Shown piece after piece: positions 1 to 8,384 of a stretch of DNA of 64,000 bases (position 1 is the first letter of the stretch; each line of letters opens with the position of its first letter). The translations under genes and the position numbers were made by a program. The notes beneath the pieces are model-generated. The model was given only the letters and a program-made list of their open reading frames with translations. It made no database searches and was not told where the DNA came from. This DNA is from Thermosynechococcus sichuanensis E542 (GTDB taxonomy: Bacteria > Cyanobacteriota > Cyanobacteriia > Thermosynechococcales > Thermosynechococcaceae): NCBI RefSeq assembly GCF_003555505.1, contig NZ_CP032152.1, positions 310,001-374,000 of the forward strand. The letters are read 5' to 3'.

Positions 1-4
1 CTTC

Positions 5-1879
5 TCAATTGGGTATCCCATTGCTGACTCTTTGATACTGGGATTGAAGAGCAGTCCGTAATTGGGCGATCGCCCCCTGCCAATCGCCCCGCTGGGGCTG
101 ACGAATTAACTGTGCCGAAGGATACCAAGGCGATCGCGATCCCTGCCAGAGCCACCGCCAATCCGCCACAAAGGGTAGCAATATCCACAGGGGCTTTCCT
201 AGGGCACCCGCCAAGTGTGCCACCGCTGTATCAATCGTTACCACGGCATCCAACTGCTGGATTAAAAACGCTGTATCCAGAAAATCCCCCATGTAGGACT
301 GGCAGTCAATCACGCCCGCCTGCCGTAGTTGTTCCGCCTCTGCGGGCGATCGCTCCTTTTGCAGGCTATACCATTGCACATCAAACTCTCGCAACAGCGG
401 TAGGAGATACTCAAGGGGACAAGACCGCTGAGCCCTAGTGCGCGCTTGACTATGGCTGGCCCAGACTAAACCAATCCGGGGTTTGGCAACATTAAAAATG
501 CTTTGGGGTGGGTGGGCAGGCAACGGGAAATAGGGCTTGAACTTGGGAAAATGGTCTTTATCAATGCCCAAGTAGCGGGGCAGGCTCAGCAAGGGGGTAT
601 GGTAATCAAAGGGGGGAGGCGTCTCCTCGGTGCTGATTACATCAATCCCCGGCAACATTTGACAAAGGCGTACCAGAGGTGGATAAGCAGCAAAAATCAC
701 CCGTTGGGCACGCTGCGCCATCAAGGGCAGTAAGCGCACAAACTGAATGCAATCCCCTAGCCCCTGCTCACTATAGACAAAGAGGGTTTTCCCCTCTAGG
801 GATTGGCCTTGCCAACGGGGTTGAGGATAGGTGCGCAATCCGCCGCTGGGTTGCTGCCAACGCCATTCATACTCCTCCCATCCCTCTCGGAAACGTCCCA
901 GCATTAGGAGTACAAGGGCAAAGTTGAGCCGCACCTCCACAGCATCAGGGTCTAGGGCGACCGCTTGGCGAAAGTGGTGCAGGGCAGCTTGCGGATCTCC
1001 CGTTTCCAGAAGCGCGGTGGCCAACCCGGCATGGGCCGTACTGTTGAGGGGGGCAAGACTCAGACAGCGTTGGTAGTAACTGATCGCTCCAGTAAAGTCC
1101 GCTTCGCTGAGGCAAATTTGCCCCAGTTGCAGGAGTGCCTGTTGATGCTTATGTTCTCGTAGCAGCACTTCTTGGTAGCGATCGCGCGCCGCTGCGAGGT
1201 TGCCCTGTAGATGCAAAGCGTACCCCAGATTGTAGTGGGCTGCTAGCAGTTCTGGATTAGCACTCAAGGCTGCCTGAAACTGGCGAATCGCTGCTGCATA
1301 GTTTTTCAGTTCGAGATAGACACTACCCAAATTGTTGTGGACATCGGCTTGGCCGGGTTCGAGATACAGCGACTGTTCATAGCAGGCACTGGCTTCGGTG
1401 AGATTGCCTTGGGCGTGCAGACAGAGACCCAAGTTATACAGGGTGGTGGGCAAGTCGGGATTCAAGGAGAGAGCTTTTTGGTAGCAGGCGATCGCCCGCT
1501 CCGTCTCTCCCAAATCCAGATAGGCATTCCCTAAGTTGCTATGGGCTTCCACCCACTCTGGCTTGACTTCAAGGGCACGTTGATAGTGGGGAAGAGCCGC
1601 CCTTGGTTGCTCAAGCAGATCATGGAGAACAATAGCGAGCCGATAATGGGCAGGGGCATACCAAGGATCAAGGGCGATCGCCTTTTCGTAGGCTTTTTGT
1701 GCTTCAAGGGGCTGTGCCAGTTGTTCAGCGATCAAGCCCAATAGATAGTAGGCTTCTGGCTGTGGGTTTTCCTCAATCATCTGGCGTGCATACTGCTGTG
1801 CTCCGCTCCAGTGCTGTTGTTGATAGAGTTGCCAAGCCTTTTTTAGCGGCGAGGCGGTTCGCCATCCAAAGATACCCAC
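5..1879 (-). CDS. TPR protein with C-terminal GT9-like glycosyltransferase domain
   Basis: A 624-residue protein. Residues 10-340 are a run of tetratricopeptide repeats of about 34 residues each, with recurring units such as AHYNLGYALHLQGN. From about residue 364 the sequence changes to a glycosyltransferase family 9-like fold: a GLGD loop at 373-376, a strand with GLVWASHS near 470-477, and a donor-site-like segment DTAVAHLAGALGKPLW near 550-565. TPR proteins with this tail are common in cyanobacteria and are thought to act in polysaccharide or protein glycosylation, but the substrate cannot be read here. It lies 5 bp downstream of the next glycosyltransferase gene on the same strand, so the two are probably co-transcribed. 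No signal peptide is visible, so it is likely cytoplasmic. Confidence 0.85.
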   Translation of the reverse strand: MGIFGWRTASPLKKAWQLYQQQHWSGAQQYARQMIEENPQPEAYYLLGLIAEQLAQPLEAQKAYEKAIALDPWYAPAHYRLAIVLHDLLEQPRAALPHYQRALEVKPEWVEAHSNLGNAYLDLGETERAIACYQKALSLNPDLPTTLYNLGLCLHAQGNLTEASACYEQSLYLEPGQADVHNNLGSVYLELKNYAAAIRQFQAALSANPELLAAHYNLGYALHLQGNLAAARDRYQEVLLREHKHQQALLQLGQICLSEADFTGAISYYQRCLSLAPLNSTAHAGLATALLETGDPQAALHHFRQAVALDPDAVEVRLNFALVLLMLGRFREGWEEYEWRWQQPSGGLRTYPQPRWQGQSLEGKTLFVYSEQGLGDCIQFVRLLPLMAQRAQRVIFAAYPPLVRLCQMLPGIDVISTEETPPPFDYHTPLLSLPRYLGIDKDHFPKFKPYFPLPAHPPQSIFNVAKPRIGLVWASHSQARTRAQRSCPLEYLLPLLREFDVQWYSLQKERSPAEAEQLRQAGVIDCQSYMGDFLDTAFLIQQLDAVVTIDTAVAHLAGALGKPLWILLPFVADWRWLWQGSRSPWYPSAQLIRQPQRGDWQGAIAQLRTALQSQYQRVSNGIPN

Positions 1880-1884
1880 GGTGA

Positions 1885-2976
1885 CTACGATGAACAGTTA
1901 TTCAAATAATAGGCAACAGCGGTGGCGATCGTAGAATTTCCATTGAGATCTAAGGGAGTGGGATCTTGGGGCGGCTGCGGTTGTGCGTGCAAAAAGTGCC
2001 AGTGGCCGCTAAAAAACTCTTCATGGCTGAGAATTTGATGGAAATGATGTGCCTGCAATCCCGCCACCAAAACGGGGCCTTCGGCAAAATCATCACGGCG
2101 AATGGTTGCCACCGGTACCCCCAAGCGACAGGCCTCCGCATAGGTGCCATAGCCGGGCTTCGAGACGACCCGACCACAGAGGGACATCACATCCACGGGG
2201 CGCAGTTGACGGCCACAGAGCTTGAGTAGATTCGGTATTTCCTCGGGAGCAGCCGCATCAAAGGTGAGGAATTGCCAATCGGGAAAATCCTTGAGTGCTT
2301 CATAGGGAATGGCCTGCAAGCTCAAGCCACCAAAGGTCAACAAAACCGTGCGATCGCGGGGGGTAGCAAGGCCAAGGCGCTGCCGCAGCTCCTCTGGTTC
2401 AAAACGCGGCTCCGCACCCGTCAGTCCCACAGGTTCTTTGTGGGAAAAGGCATTGAGGGGTTCTGCAAAGGGCAGTTGAAACAGGCGATCGCACCGCCGA
2501 TACAGATCACTTACCCAATCCGCAATCTCAGTAAAGTCATCGCCAAAGGAACGATAGATAAAATCCCAGCCAAAGTTACTCACCATCCAACAGGGCACCC
2601 CCGCCGCCTGGGCGATCGCCCCCGCTAAAGGGGGAATATCCGCCAGCACCAACTGTGCTTGATTTTGCCGAATAAAGTCGGCCTCGGCACGGATTAACTC
2701 AGGGGCTGCCGCCTGAAGTTCCAAGAGCTTGGCACGGGTTGCTGCCAAATCCATGTGCAGACTATCGGCCTGTACCACCCCCAGATCAAGGGCACGGGGA
2801 CGATGAATAAACTCCCCCTCCAAATTTGCCTGCAACAACCAATAGGGAGCTGCCGTCACGATCAGTGGCAAGAGATCAGGTACTTGGCGGCGAATAGCAT
2901 TCACCAGCGCCGTTGTCCGCGCCACATGACCAAAGCCATGATTTGTGATTGCCACGTAGAGAGTCGGTCGAGCCAC
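1885..2976 (-). CDS. MurG/UGT-like glycosyltransferase
   Basis: A 363-residue GT-B-type protein. The N-terminus has the loop HGFGHVAR (residues 13-20), resembling the GGH loop of MurG-like enzymes that move a sugar from a nucleotide donor. The C-terminal half has VVSKPGYGTYAEA (near 271-283), the usual donor-binding helix motif with its acidic residue. Between them, VLADIPPLAGAIAQAAGVPCW is typical of the acceptor domain. Donor and acceptor are unknown. It is the first gene of a two-gene minus-strand unit with the TPR/GT9-like gene 5 bp downstream, suggesting a shared role in making or decorating a surface glycan. The upstream 387 bp is shared with the divergent carotenoid-protein gene. Confidence 0.8.
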   Translation of the reverse strand: MARPTLYVAITNHGFGHVARTTALVNAIRRQVPDLLPLIVTAAPYWLLQANLEGEFIHRPRALDLGVVQADSLHMDLAATRAKLLELQAAAPELIRAEADFIRQNQAQLVLADIPPLAGAIAQAAGVPCWMVSNFGWDFIYRSFGDDFTEIADWVSDLYRRCDRLFQLPFAEPLNAFSHKEPVGLTGAEPRFEPEELRQRLGLATPRDRTVLLTFGGLSLQAIPYEALKDFPDWQFLTFDAAAPEEIPNLLKLCGRQLRPVDVMSLCGRVVSKPGYGTYAEACRLGVPVATIRRDDFAEGPVLVAGLQAHHFHQILSHEEFFSGHWHFLHAQPQPPQDPTPLDLNGNSTIATAVAYYLNNCSS

Positions 2977-3363
2977 AGGATTGTTCTCGCCAAAACAGAA
3001 GCGATCTTAACATTTGTAACAACGCTCCATTCGTGTCCCAAGCATCTTTTTCTGAAACGAGATGGGAACAGAGTGATCAGTGTAGCCTGTCTTTACTCTC
3101 TGGGTATAGCTTGGGATGAAACATTCCCAAAATTATGTAGAGGCAAAGTACCCGCAACGCAAACGCATTCCTGCCCCCTCCTGCAGAAAAGGGTGGTGTC
3201 TATAATAGATTTATTCCAGTCTATTCAAATAAATCATAAGATAGATTTATTGGTGGTATTTATAAATTTGTGTTGCTTTTTGTGAAGATATGTAACATAC
3301 TGTTGACTAGGAGGCAGAGATAAGCATAGCAACACGCTAGACGTTCAACATCTCTGAAGCTGT
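2977..3363. promoter_or_regulatory. Divergent intergenic region with GATTTATT repeats and a TATAAT box
   Basis: This 387-bp gap separates the minus-strand glycosyltransferase from the plus-strand HCP gene and must hold both promoters. It has a TATAAT at 3201-3206 reading toward HCP. An 11-bp direct repeat, ATAGATTTATT, lies at 3205-3215 and 3241-3251, and an inverted copy of its core (AATAAATC) lies at 3228-3235, so the first two copies could form an 8-bp stem or an operator pair. A TTGACT at 3303-3308 is another -35 candidate but has only a weak -10 after 17 bp. No convincing gene is seen in the gap. Confidence 0.45.
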
Positions 3364-3861
3364 ATGACCTATACCACCGATACTCGTTTCACTCCCTCAA
3401 CACTGGCCACAGCCGTTCAAGAGGTCACCACTCTTTTCAACTGCCTGAGTGTGGATGACAAACTAGGACTTCTGTGGTTCATCTACACCGAAACGGGTCG
3501 TTCGATTACAGCCGCCGCCCCCGGTACGGCTCGCCTACAACTAGCGGAAGGGCTGCTCAATCAGGTCAAAGCACTCAGTTTTGATGATCAACTTCAATTC
3601 ATGCGGGACTTGGTGGCCAATGTGGACACCCCTCTCACCCGTGCCTACGGTGTCTTTAGCCCCAACACCAAGCTCGCCTTCTGGTATCAACTGGCAGAAC
3701 TGATGAAACAGGGGTTTGTGGTACCTGTACCCCCCGGTTACACTCTGAGCCGCGATGCCGATCGCGTGTTTGAAGCGATCAAAGCCCTTGACTTTGGTCA
3801 ACAGATTACCGTCCTGCGGAATGCGGTGGTCGCCATGGGTGTGGATCCGCTTGCCGTCTAA
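3364..3861 (+). CDS. Helical carotenoid protein (HCP), OCP N-terminal domain homologue
   Basis: A 165-residue, all-helical protein matching only the N-terminal domain of the orange carotenoid protein (OCP), which binds a ketocarotenoid and quenches excitation or singlet oxygen at the phycobilisome. Residues aligning with OCP carotenoid contacts are present with a constant offset of three: Trp38 (OCP Trp41), Tyr41 (Tyr44), Trp107 (Trp110). Arg152 matches OCP Arg155, important for phycobilisome binding and domain contact. The protein stops where OCP's linker and NTF2-like domain would begin. The missing half is encoded by the next gene, 79 bp downstream. Known HCP clades differ in quenching ability; which clade this belongs to cannot be settled by eye. 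Confidence 0.92.
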   Translation: MTYTTDTRFTPSTLATAVQEVTTLFNCLSVDDKLGLLWFIYTETGRSITAAAPGTARLQLAEGLLNQVKALSFDDQLQFMRDLVANVDTPLTRAYGVFSPNTKLAFWYQLAELMKQGFVVPVPPGYTLSRDADRVFEAIKALDFGQQITVLRNAVVAMGVDPLAV

Positions 3862-3882
3862 TTAAGATGCCATGGGTTACGC

Positions 3883-3908
3883 AAGGGGGCAACTCGCTCC
3901 CTTTTTTT
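3883..3908 (+). terminator. Intrinsic terminator or attenuator between HCP and CTDH
   Basis: AAGGGGGC (3883-3890) pairs with GCTCCCTT (3896-3903) as an 8-bp stem with one G-U pair, a 5-nt AACTC loop and a following U tract (3904-3907). It lies 22 bp after the HCP stop and ends 32 bp before the CTDH start, so it should stop or dampen read-through from HCP into CTDH. Confidence 0.75.
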
Positions 3909-3940
3909 GTCTTGATTCAAACCACTGAGGAAATGAAAAT

Positions 3941-4357
3941 ATGACCCATCTTGCTCAAGAGAGTCCCATTCTTGGCATTGATCAACCGACACTCATTGCC
4001 TATTTTGCGGCTCTCAATGACGAACGCTATGAAGACGTGGCTGCCCTGTTTGCTGAGGAGGGAGTTCTCTATCCCCCCTTTGAGGATCCGGTAATTGGCC
4101 GGGGGGCGATCGCCCACTATCTCCACCTCGAAGCTGTGGGTATGCAAGCAGAACCCCTTAAAGGAGAACGACTGAGCACAGAGGGCACAGAACGTCGCTA
4201 CCGTCTCGTCGGCAGAGCCAAACTCCCCCTCTTTAGTGTGAATGTCGCTTGGCAATTTGGCCTCAATGCTGAGGATCAAATCACATTTGTCAAAGTGGAT
4301 TTACTGGCAACCTTGGAAGAACTCCTCAGCTATCAGCCTCTGCGTCAGCAGCGCTAG
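3941..4357 (+). CDS. OCP C-terminal domain homologue (CTDH), NTF2-like carotenoid-binding protein
   Basis: A 138-residue NTF2-like protein matching the C-terminal domain of OCP. CTDHs bind carotenoid, usually as dimers, and can deliver it to an HCP. Tyr21 sits in the YFAALN segment where OCP has Tyr201, and Trp104 in VAWQF matches OCP Trp288; both contact the carotenoid keto ring. The position of OCP Trp277 appears to be Leu97. The protein has no cysteine, so the disulfide-linked dimer described for the Anabaena CTDH cannot form. Start is ATG at 3941 with GAGGAA about 8 nt upstream. It follows HCP but a terminator lies between, and its 3' end overlaps the convergent coiled-coil gene by 32 bp. 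Confidence 0.9.
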   Translation: MTHLAQESPILGIDQPTLIAYFAALNDERYEDVAALFAEEGVLYPPFEDPVIGRGAIAHYLHLEAVGMQAEPLKGERLSTEGTERRYRLVGRAKLPLFSVNVAWQFGLNAEDQITFVKVDLLATLEELLSYQPLRQQR

Positions 4358-4700
4358 GGCGACCGGCAAACACTTCGGACTCTAAAGCCTCAACGCGATC
4401 GCGCAAATTGTGGAGAATGCCCGAATGACTCAGGCGTACTGCTGCTAACTGTTCCCGCAGGCGATCGTAGTTTTCGGGCAGTTGTTGGCGTAGATGAATC
4501 ACCTCACGGCTAAGGGCATTGACCCGTCGCTCGAGGTCTGCCACTCGTTCAGGGAAGTGTTCCGCTTGGGCATAATACTTACAGATAATGTCAACAATTG
4601 CCGCTTCAAGGCTAGTAAACTGATGCTCCCGCTGATAGGCATACAGCCAACCGAGAACATCTGGTGGTAAGTGCTCCGTAATCTCCGACTCAGAATTCAC
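4326..4700 (-). CDS. Hypothetical coiled-coil protein
   Basis: A 124-residue acidic protein. The N-terminal half (1-50) looks like a small helical domain with a YAYQREHQFTSLEAAI stretch; residues 50-112 form a predicted coiled coil with heptad leucines (ADLERRV, ALSREVIHLRQQL, LRDRVEALE). The first half resembles cyanobacterial proteins with a short segment governing low-complexity partners, but I do not recognise a named family. It is convergent with CTDH and their 3' ends overlap by 32 bp. No signal peptide or membrane segment is seen. Confidence 0.7.
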   Translation of the reverse strand: MNSESEITEHLPPDVLGWLYAYQREHQFTSLEAAIVDIICKYYAQAEHFPERVADLERRVNALSREVIHLRQQLPENYDRLREQLAAVRLSHSGILHNLRDRVEALESEVFAGRPSAADAEADS

Positions 4701-4790
4701 GATTCCATCCTGTGGCAGTCCGTATTTCTATTTTGTCGCTTTAGGGAGAGCACTGTGAGAGGGGCGAAGTAGGGGAATAGAGGCTTGCAG

Positions 4791-5309
4791 TCAGGTCAGT
4801 CCACTGCCATTAAGCAAAAACTTGGGAGGCGTCAGCCAAAAGAGTTGGCTATTACCAAGGGGATCGGTTGCTGGCACCTTGAGGCCAATGATGCCTGCTT
4901 TCTTGAGTTGGATGTGTCCCAAGGCTTTGCCGCAGATGAGCAGTTCTGTCCAGTGACTGAGATTGGGTTCATGACCCACCGCCATTAGGGCACCCTCATG
5001 TTCTTGACGCCAGTGGCTGAGCCAATGGAGCCATTCTTGCAAGCTGCCACTCGGCGCCAGCAGGTCAGAGATCATGAGATCGGGGGCAACCCCCACTTCA
5101 AGGAGAATTTCTGCCGTTTGCCGTGCCCGCACGAGGGGTGAGGAGAGAATGAGTTCTATCTCAATGCCTAAATCGAGTAACCGCCGCGCGATCTGATAGG
5201 TTTTCTTTTCGCCTTTGGCCGTCAAGGGGCGATCGCTATCACTACCTTCAAAGACCTCCCGTTCCACCGCGATGCCATGGCGAAAAAAAAAGACTGTTAA
5301 ATCCGTCAT
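4791..5309 (-). CDS. sixA: Phosphohistidine phosphatase SixA
   Basis: A 172-residue protein of the histidine phosphatase (phosphoglycerate mutase-like) superfamily, SixA branch, which removes phosphate from phosphohistidine on signalling proteins. The catalytic RHG triad is at residues 10-12 (FFFRHGIAVERE), the second conserved arginine is in LSSPLVRARQTAEIL near residue 60, and the second catalytic histidine is in VGHEPNLSHW. Length fits the family (about 160). It lies 34 bp downstream of the DHH phosphoesterase gene on the same strand and is probably co-transcribed with it. The target protein is not apparent. Confidence 0.88.
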   Translation of the reverse strand: MTDLTVFFFRHGIAVEREVFEGSDSDRPLTAKGEKKTYQIARRLLDLGIEIELILSSPLVRARQTAEILLEVGVAPDLMISDLLAPSGSLQEWLHWLSHWRQEHEGALMAVGHEPNLSHWTELLICGKALGHIQLKKAGIIGLKVPATDPLGNSQLFWLTPPKFLLNGSGLT

Positions 5310-5343
5310 AGAGACCTAAAACGTAATGACTGCCAACAGTGCC

Positions 5344-6603
5344 TTACTCTGTGCCGTGGAGGACATTGTTCTTGGGATTAACGAGATGGAGGAGCTTTTG
5401 CTTAATCTGTGTATCGTAAACGCTCCACTTGAGTTTAGCGTATTCTGGATTCTCATTAAGACCCGACAGGAAGCCTACCGGAATTTCAAAACCGCCGGCT
5501 TGGGAGCGACCACCACCAAAGAACCGTCCTTGCCCATCCTTACCAAAGGCCTCTTTGATAAATTCATCCGGGTCAAGGGTAATTTTTGTTGTGCGCAGCG
5601 AACCAATAATCAGTTCCACCTCCTCATCTTCGTCGTGGACAAGGCCATAGACAACGGCAGTGTGGACGTTCTCTTCGGTAACGAGGAAATCCGCCGCTTG
5701 GGGAATGGCATCGCGGTCTTCGTAGCGGATATAACCCACGCCGGAAATTGAGAAATTGTTGTGAATGGAGCGGTTTTTTAGCGATCGCTCGATCACATCC
5801 ATCACCTGCTTTGAGCGGTGGGACTGCAAAATCGTATTCAGCAGTTGATAATCAATAAAACGACTCAGGAAAGCGGCTGCCAGAAAATCCTCTTCTTTGG
5901 CTTGTTTAAGGCAGTCAGTGTCGGAGCGCAGGCCATGCATCAGCGCCGTGGCGCATTTCACATGAACCGGGTTGCTGCTGTCAAGGGTGAGCAGTCCCGC
6001 TTGCAGGTATTGGGTAAAGATGGTAGCCGTGGCGCGGGTCGTTGGTCGAATGTCGGTAAACTCGGCTTGAATGGCTTCTTGGAGACTGTGGTGATCAATG
6101 ATGGCGATCGCGGGTAGGCCAGCCTCCTGCACCATGGGCAGCAATTGGCTAGTGGTGCCTTGGTTGTCAATGAGGACGTAGCCTTGGTAACAGGTACAAT
6201 CCCGCTGATCTTTATTTTTCGTACCTTGCACCGCCCAGCGTACCAAAGGCATCCCCGTCAACCGCACTAGGGTAATGTTTTCCTGATGGCTCAGGGCACC
6301 GGCGTAGGCAATATCGCACTGAATCTCAAATTGCTCCGCAATCAGCTTATAGGTCCATGCCGAAGAAAGGGCATCAGGGTCAGGAAAATCTTGGAGAATA
6401 ATCAACTGCCGCGTGCCGCGATGGCGTTCCAGCATTTGCCGCAGCGCTTCGGCACGAGGGTCACTCAAGCGAACTTGTGCCTTCACCAAATCTGTCGTGC
6501 TCGCCTCCGATTTCACCCGTGCGTTACCATTCAGTTCAGGGTGAGTGGAACTCGAATCACTGGCGATAGGGTCAGTTAACTCTAGTGAATGGGGAGATTG
6601 CAT
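5344..6603 (-). CDS. DHH/DHHA1-family phosphoesterase
   Basis: A 419-residue protein from ATG at 6603; an in-frame upstream ATG at 6639 would add 12 residues but overlaps the divergent gene's start. The DHH domain shows DFPDPDALSS (motif I), a VLIDNQG segment (motif II) and IIDHHS (motif III), the metal ligands of this family. The C-terminal DHHA1 domain has GGGRSQAGGFEIP, where the commoner form is GGGH; the Arg is worth noting. Relatives include NrnA-type oligoribonucleases/pAp phosphatases and cyclic-dinucleotide phosphodiesterases. The N-terminal 70 residues are low-complexity and polar. Probably an operon with sixA downstream; divergent from the ChaN-like gene with only 35 bp between starts. 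Confidence 0.85.
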   Translation of the reverse strand: MQSPHSLELTDPIASDSSSTHPELNGNARVKSEASTTDLVKAQVRLSDPRAEALRQMLERHRGTRQLIILQDFPDPDALSSAWTYKLIAEQFEIQCDIAYAGALSHQENITLVRLTGMPLVRWAVQGTKNKDQRDCTCYQGYVLIDNQGTTSQLLPMVQEAGLPAIAIIDHHSLQEAIQAEFTDIRPTTRATATIFTQYLQAGLLTLDSSNPVHVKCATALMHGLRSDTDCLKQAKEEDFLAAAFLSRFIDYQLLNTILQSHRSKQVMDVIERSLKNRSIHNNFSISGVGYIRYEDRDAIPQAADFLVTEENVHTAVVYGLVHDEDEEVELIIGSLRTTKITLDPDEFIKEAFGKDGQGRFFGGGRSQAGGFEIPVGFLSGLNENPEYAKLKWSVYDTQIKQKLLHLVNPKNNVLHGTE

Positions 6604-6638
6604 AGTTGTTTCAGCGTTGGATTGCAGGGTTAAACCCA

Positions 6639-7625
6639 ATGGGGAACGCGCAGAAGAGAATTGTCGTCACCATACCGTCAACGACTCTATCTCGATCTTG
6701 GCAGATATTTTATCGTTTGGCATCCCCCCTTGGACAGCGGTTGCGCCAGTGGCGATCGTCCCATCCTTGGCAACCTTTAGCCTTTACTCTAGCGATCGCC
6801 CTCTTTTTGGCAGGAACCCACAGGGTGACAGCGCAGCAGGTCTGGCGGGGCAGTGAATCTGTACCCTTGCAAAAAGCTTACGAGCACTGGCAGCAAAAGC
6901 ACATCCTCTATTTGGCTGAAACCCACGATAGCGTGGCCGATCATCAGGCACAACTGCTTATTTTGCAGGAGTTGCAGCGGCGGGGGCGTCCGCTAGCGAT
7001 CGCCCTTGAGATGATTCAGCGACCCTTTCAAGCCGCCCTCGATGCCTACATTGCCGGTGAAATGACCGAAATGGAATTGCTAGAGCAAACCCAATATGCC
7101 CAGCGCTGGGGCTTCCCTTGGTCACTGTATGCACCGATTTTTCGCTTTGCCAAGGAGCAGCAGATTCCCCTGATTGCCCTGAATACCCCCACTGAAGTGA
7201 CCCGCCAAGTGGCACGCCAAGGCCTAGAGAGTTTAGGGGAAGAGGATTTTCGCTATATTCCGCCCCTCAGGGACATTGACTTGAGCAACACCGCCTATCG
7301 CGATCGCCTGCAGGAGATTTTTGTGGCTGCCCATCAAGGGGTGAGCCACAGTATGAATTTTGACTTCTTTTACCAAGCCCAAGTCCTTTGGGATGAAACA
7401 ATGGCCAAAGTCATTGCTAAATATCATCAGCGGCATCCCGATCGCCTGATTGTGGTGTTAACAGGGCGGGGTCATGTTTATTTTGGCGATGGTATTCCCC
7501 AGCGGGTACAGCGACGACTCTCCCCCAACCTCCGCCAAGCCATTATCCTCCTCAATCCCACCGCGATGGAAAAAGCCAAACCCCGCATCGCTGACTGGTT
7601 CTGGCAAAATGATCCCTCTCTTTAA
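6639..7625 (+). CDS. ChaN-like haem-binding lipoprotein family protein (DUF399)
   Basis: A 328-residue protein when started at ATG 6639; an upstream in-frame start at 6606 would overlap the divergent gene's leader. Residues from about 15 to 60 carry basic and hydrophobic stretches (FTLAIALFLAGTH) that look like a signal anchor. The body matches the ChaN/DUF399 family: LYLAETHDSVADHQ, then ALEMIQRPFQ, then LIALNTPTEVTRQVARQG, and a late LTGRGHVYFGDGIP. ChaN of Campylobacter binds two haems and its family is linked to iron or haem uptake; the cyanobacterial role is not established. Its stop lies 1 bp from the stop of the convergent response regulator. Confidence 0.83.
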   Translation: MGNAQKRIVVTIPSTTLSRSWQIFYRLASPLGQRLRQWRSSHPWQPLAFTLAIALFLAGTHRVTAQQVWRGSESVPLQKAYEHWQQKHILYLAETHDSVADHQAQLLILQELQRRGRPLAIALEMIQRPFQAALDAYIAGEMTEMELLEQTQYAQRWGFPWSLYAPIFRFAKEQQIPLIALNTPTEVTRQVARQGLESLGEEDFRYIPPLRDIDLSNTAYRDRLQEIFVAAHQGVSHSMNFDFFYQAQVLWDETMAKVIAKYHQRHPDRLIVVLTGRGHVYFGDGIPQRVQRRLSPNLRQAIILLNPTAMEKAKPRIADWFWQNDPSL

Positions 7626-7626
7626 C

Positions 7627-8307
7627 CTAATCAGCCAAGCCATGTTCAAGGGCAAAGCGTACGAGTTCTGTGCGACTACTGGTACCTGTTTTCACAAAGA
7701 GGCGACTGACGTACTTTTCAATGTTGCGGACACTGGTATTCAGTTGGCTAGCAATTTCCTTATTCATCAGACCCTTGACCACCAGTTGCAGAACACTGGC
7801 TTCACGGGGGGTGAGATCCAGTTGAATTGGGGGGGCAGTGGGGTTACGTTTGCCCTGTTGGACGAGCATTGCCCGCAGTTCAGCAATTTGTTGGGCTAGA
7901 TTGGCAAGATTGGGTTCCGCCTCATCACGCGCAGCCGCTTGGCGCCGCAGCAAATTTTTAATAATGGCCACCAATTCATCGGGGTCAAAGGGTTTGGCGA
8001 GGTAAGCATCACAGCCAGCATCATAGCCCTGGATGCGATCGCGCTTCATGCCCCGCGCTGTGAGGAAGATCACGGGAATATGGCTGAGATGGGGCTGTTG
8101 GCGCACCGCTTCCAAAAAGGCGTAGCCATCCATCTGCGGCATCATAATATCCGTAATGATCAGGTCGGGCACATTGGTTTCTAGGTATTCCAGAGCCGCT
8201 TGACCATTGGCCACCGCTGTCACTGCAAAGCCACTGTCCTCTAAATAGGCCGTTACCGCTTCACGTACCCCCGGTTCATCATCCACCAGCAATAATTTTG
8301 CTGTCAT
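7627..8307 (-). CDS. NarL/LuxR-family response regulator (Ycf29-like)
   Basis: A 226-residue two-domain regulator. The receiver domain (1-120) has the acidic pocket Asp9-Asp10-Glu11, phospho-acceptor Asp53 (TDIMMPQMDG), Thr83 and Lys105. A helical linker with a coiled stretch (LANLAQQIAELRAML) leads to a LuxR-type helix-turn-helix at about 162-222 (LTPREASVLQLVVKGLMNKEIA then SVRNIEKYVSRLFVKTG). The layout and length match cyanobacterial and red-algal plastid Ycf29; that assignment is from memory. No histidine kinase is adjacent. A good Shine-Dalgarno, AGGAGAG, precedes the ATG. Confidence 0.88.
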   Translation of the reverse strand: MTAKLLLVDDEPGVREAVTAYLEDSGFAVTAVANGQAALEYLETNVPDLIITDIMMPQMDGYAFLEAVRQQPHLSHIPVIFLTARGMKRDRIQGYDAGCDAYLAKPFDPDELVAIIKNLLRRQAAARDEAEPNLANLAQQIAELRAMLVQQGKRNPTAPPIQLDLTPREASVLQLVVKGLMNKEIASQLNTSVRNIEKYVSRLFVKTGTSSRTELVRFALEHGLAD

Positions 8308-8384
8308 TGCATCTCTCCTAGTCCTGTAGAACCCAATCTACTCATGGTTTACTATTATTGGCAGTATCTGTGTGGAATGTTTTA

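Noticed and set aside
2755-3285. 176-codon plus-strand open frame reaching into the HCP upstream region
   Set aside because: Most of it is antisense to the glycosyltransferase gene and the rest is promoter-like AT-rich DNA.
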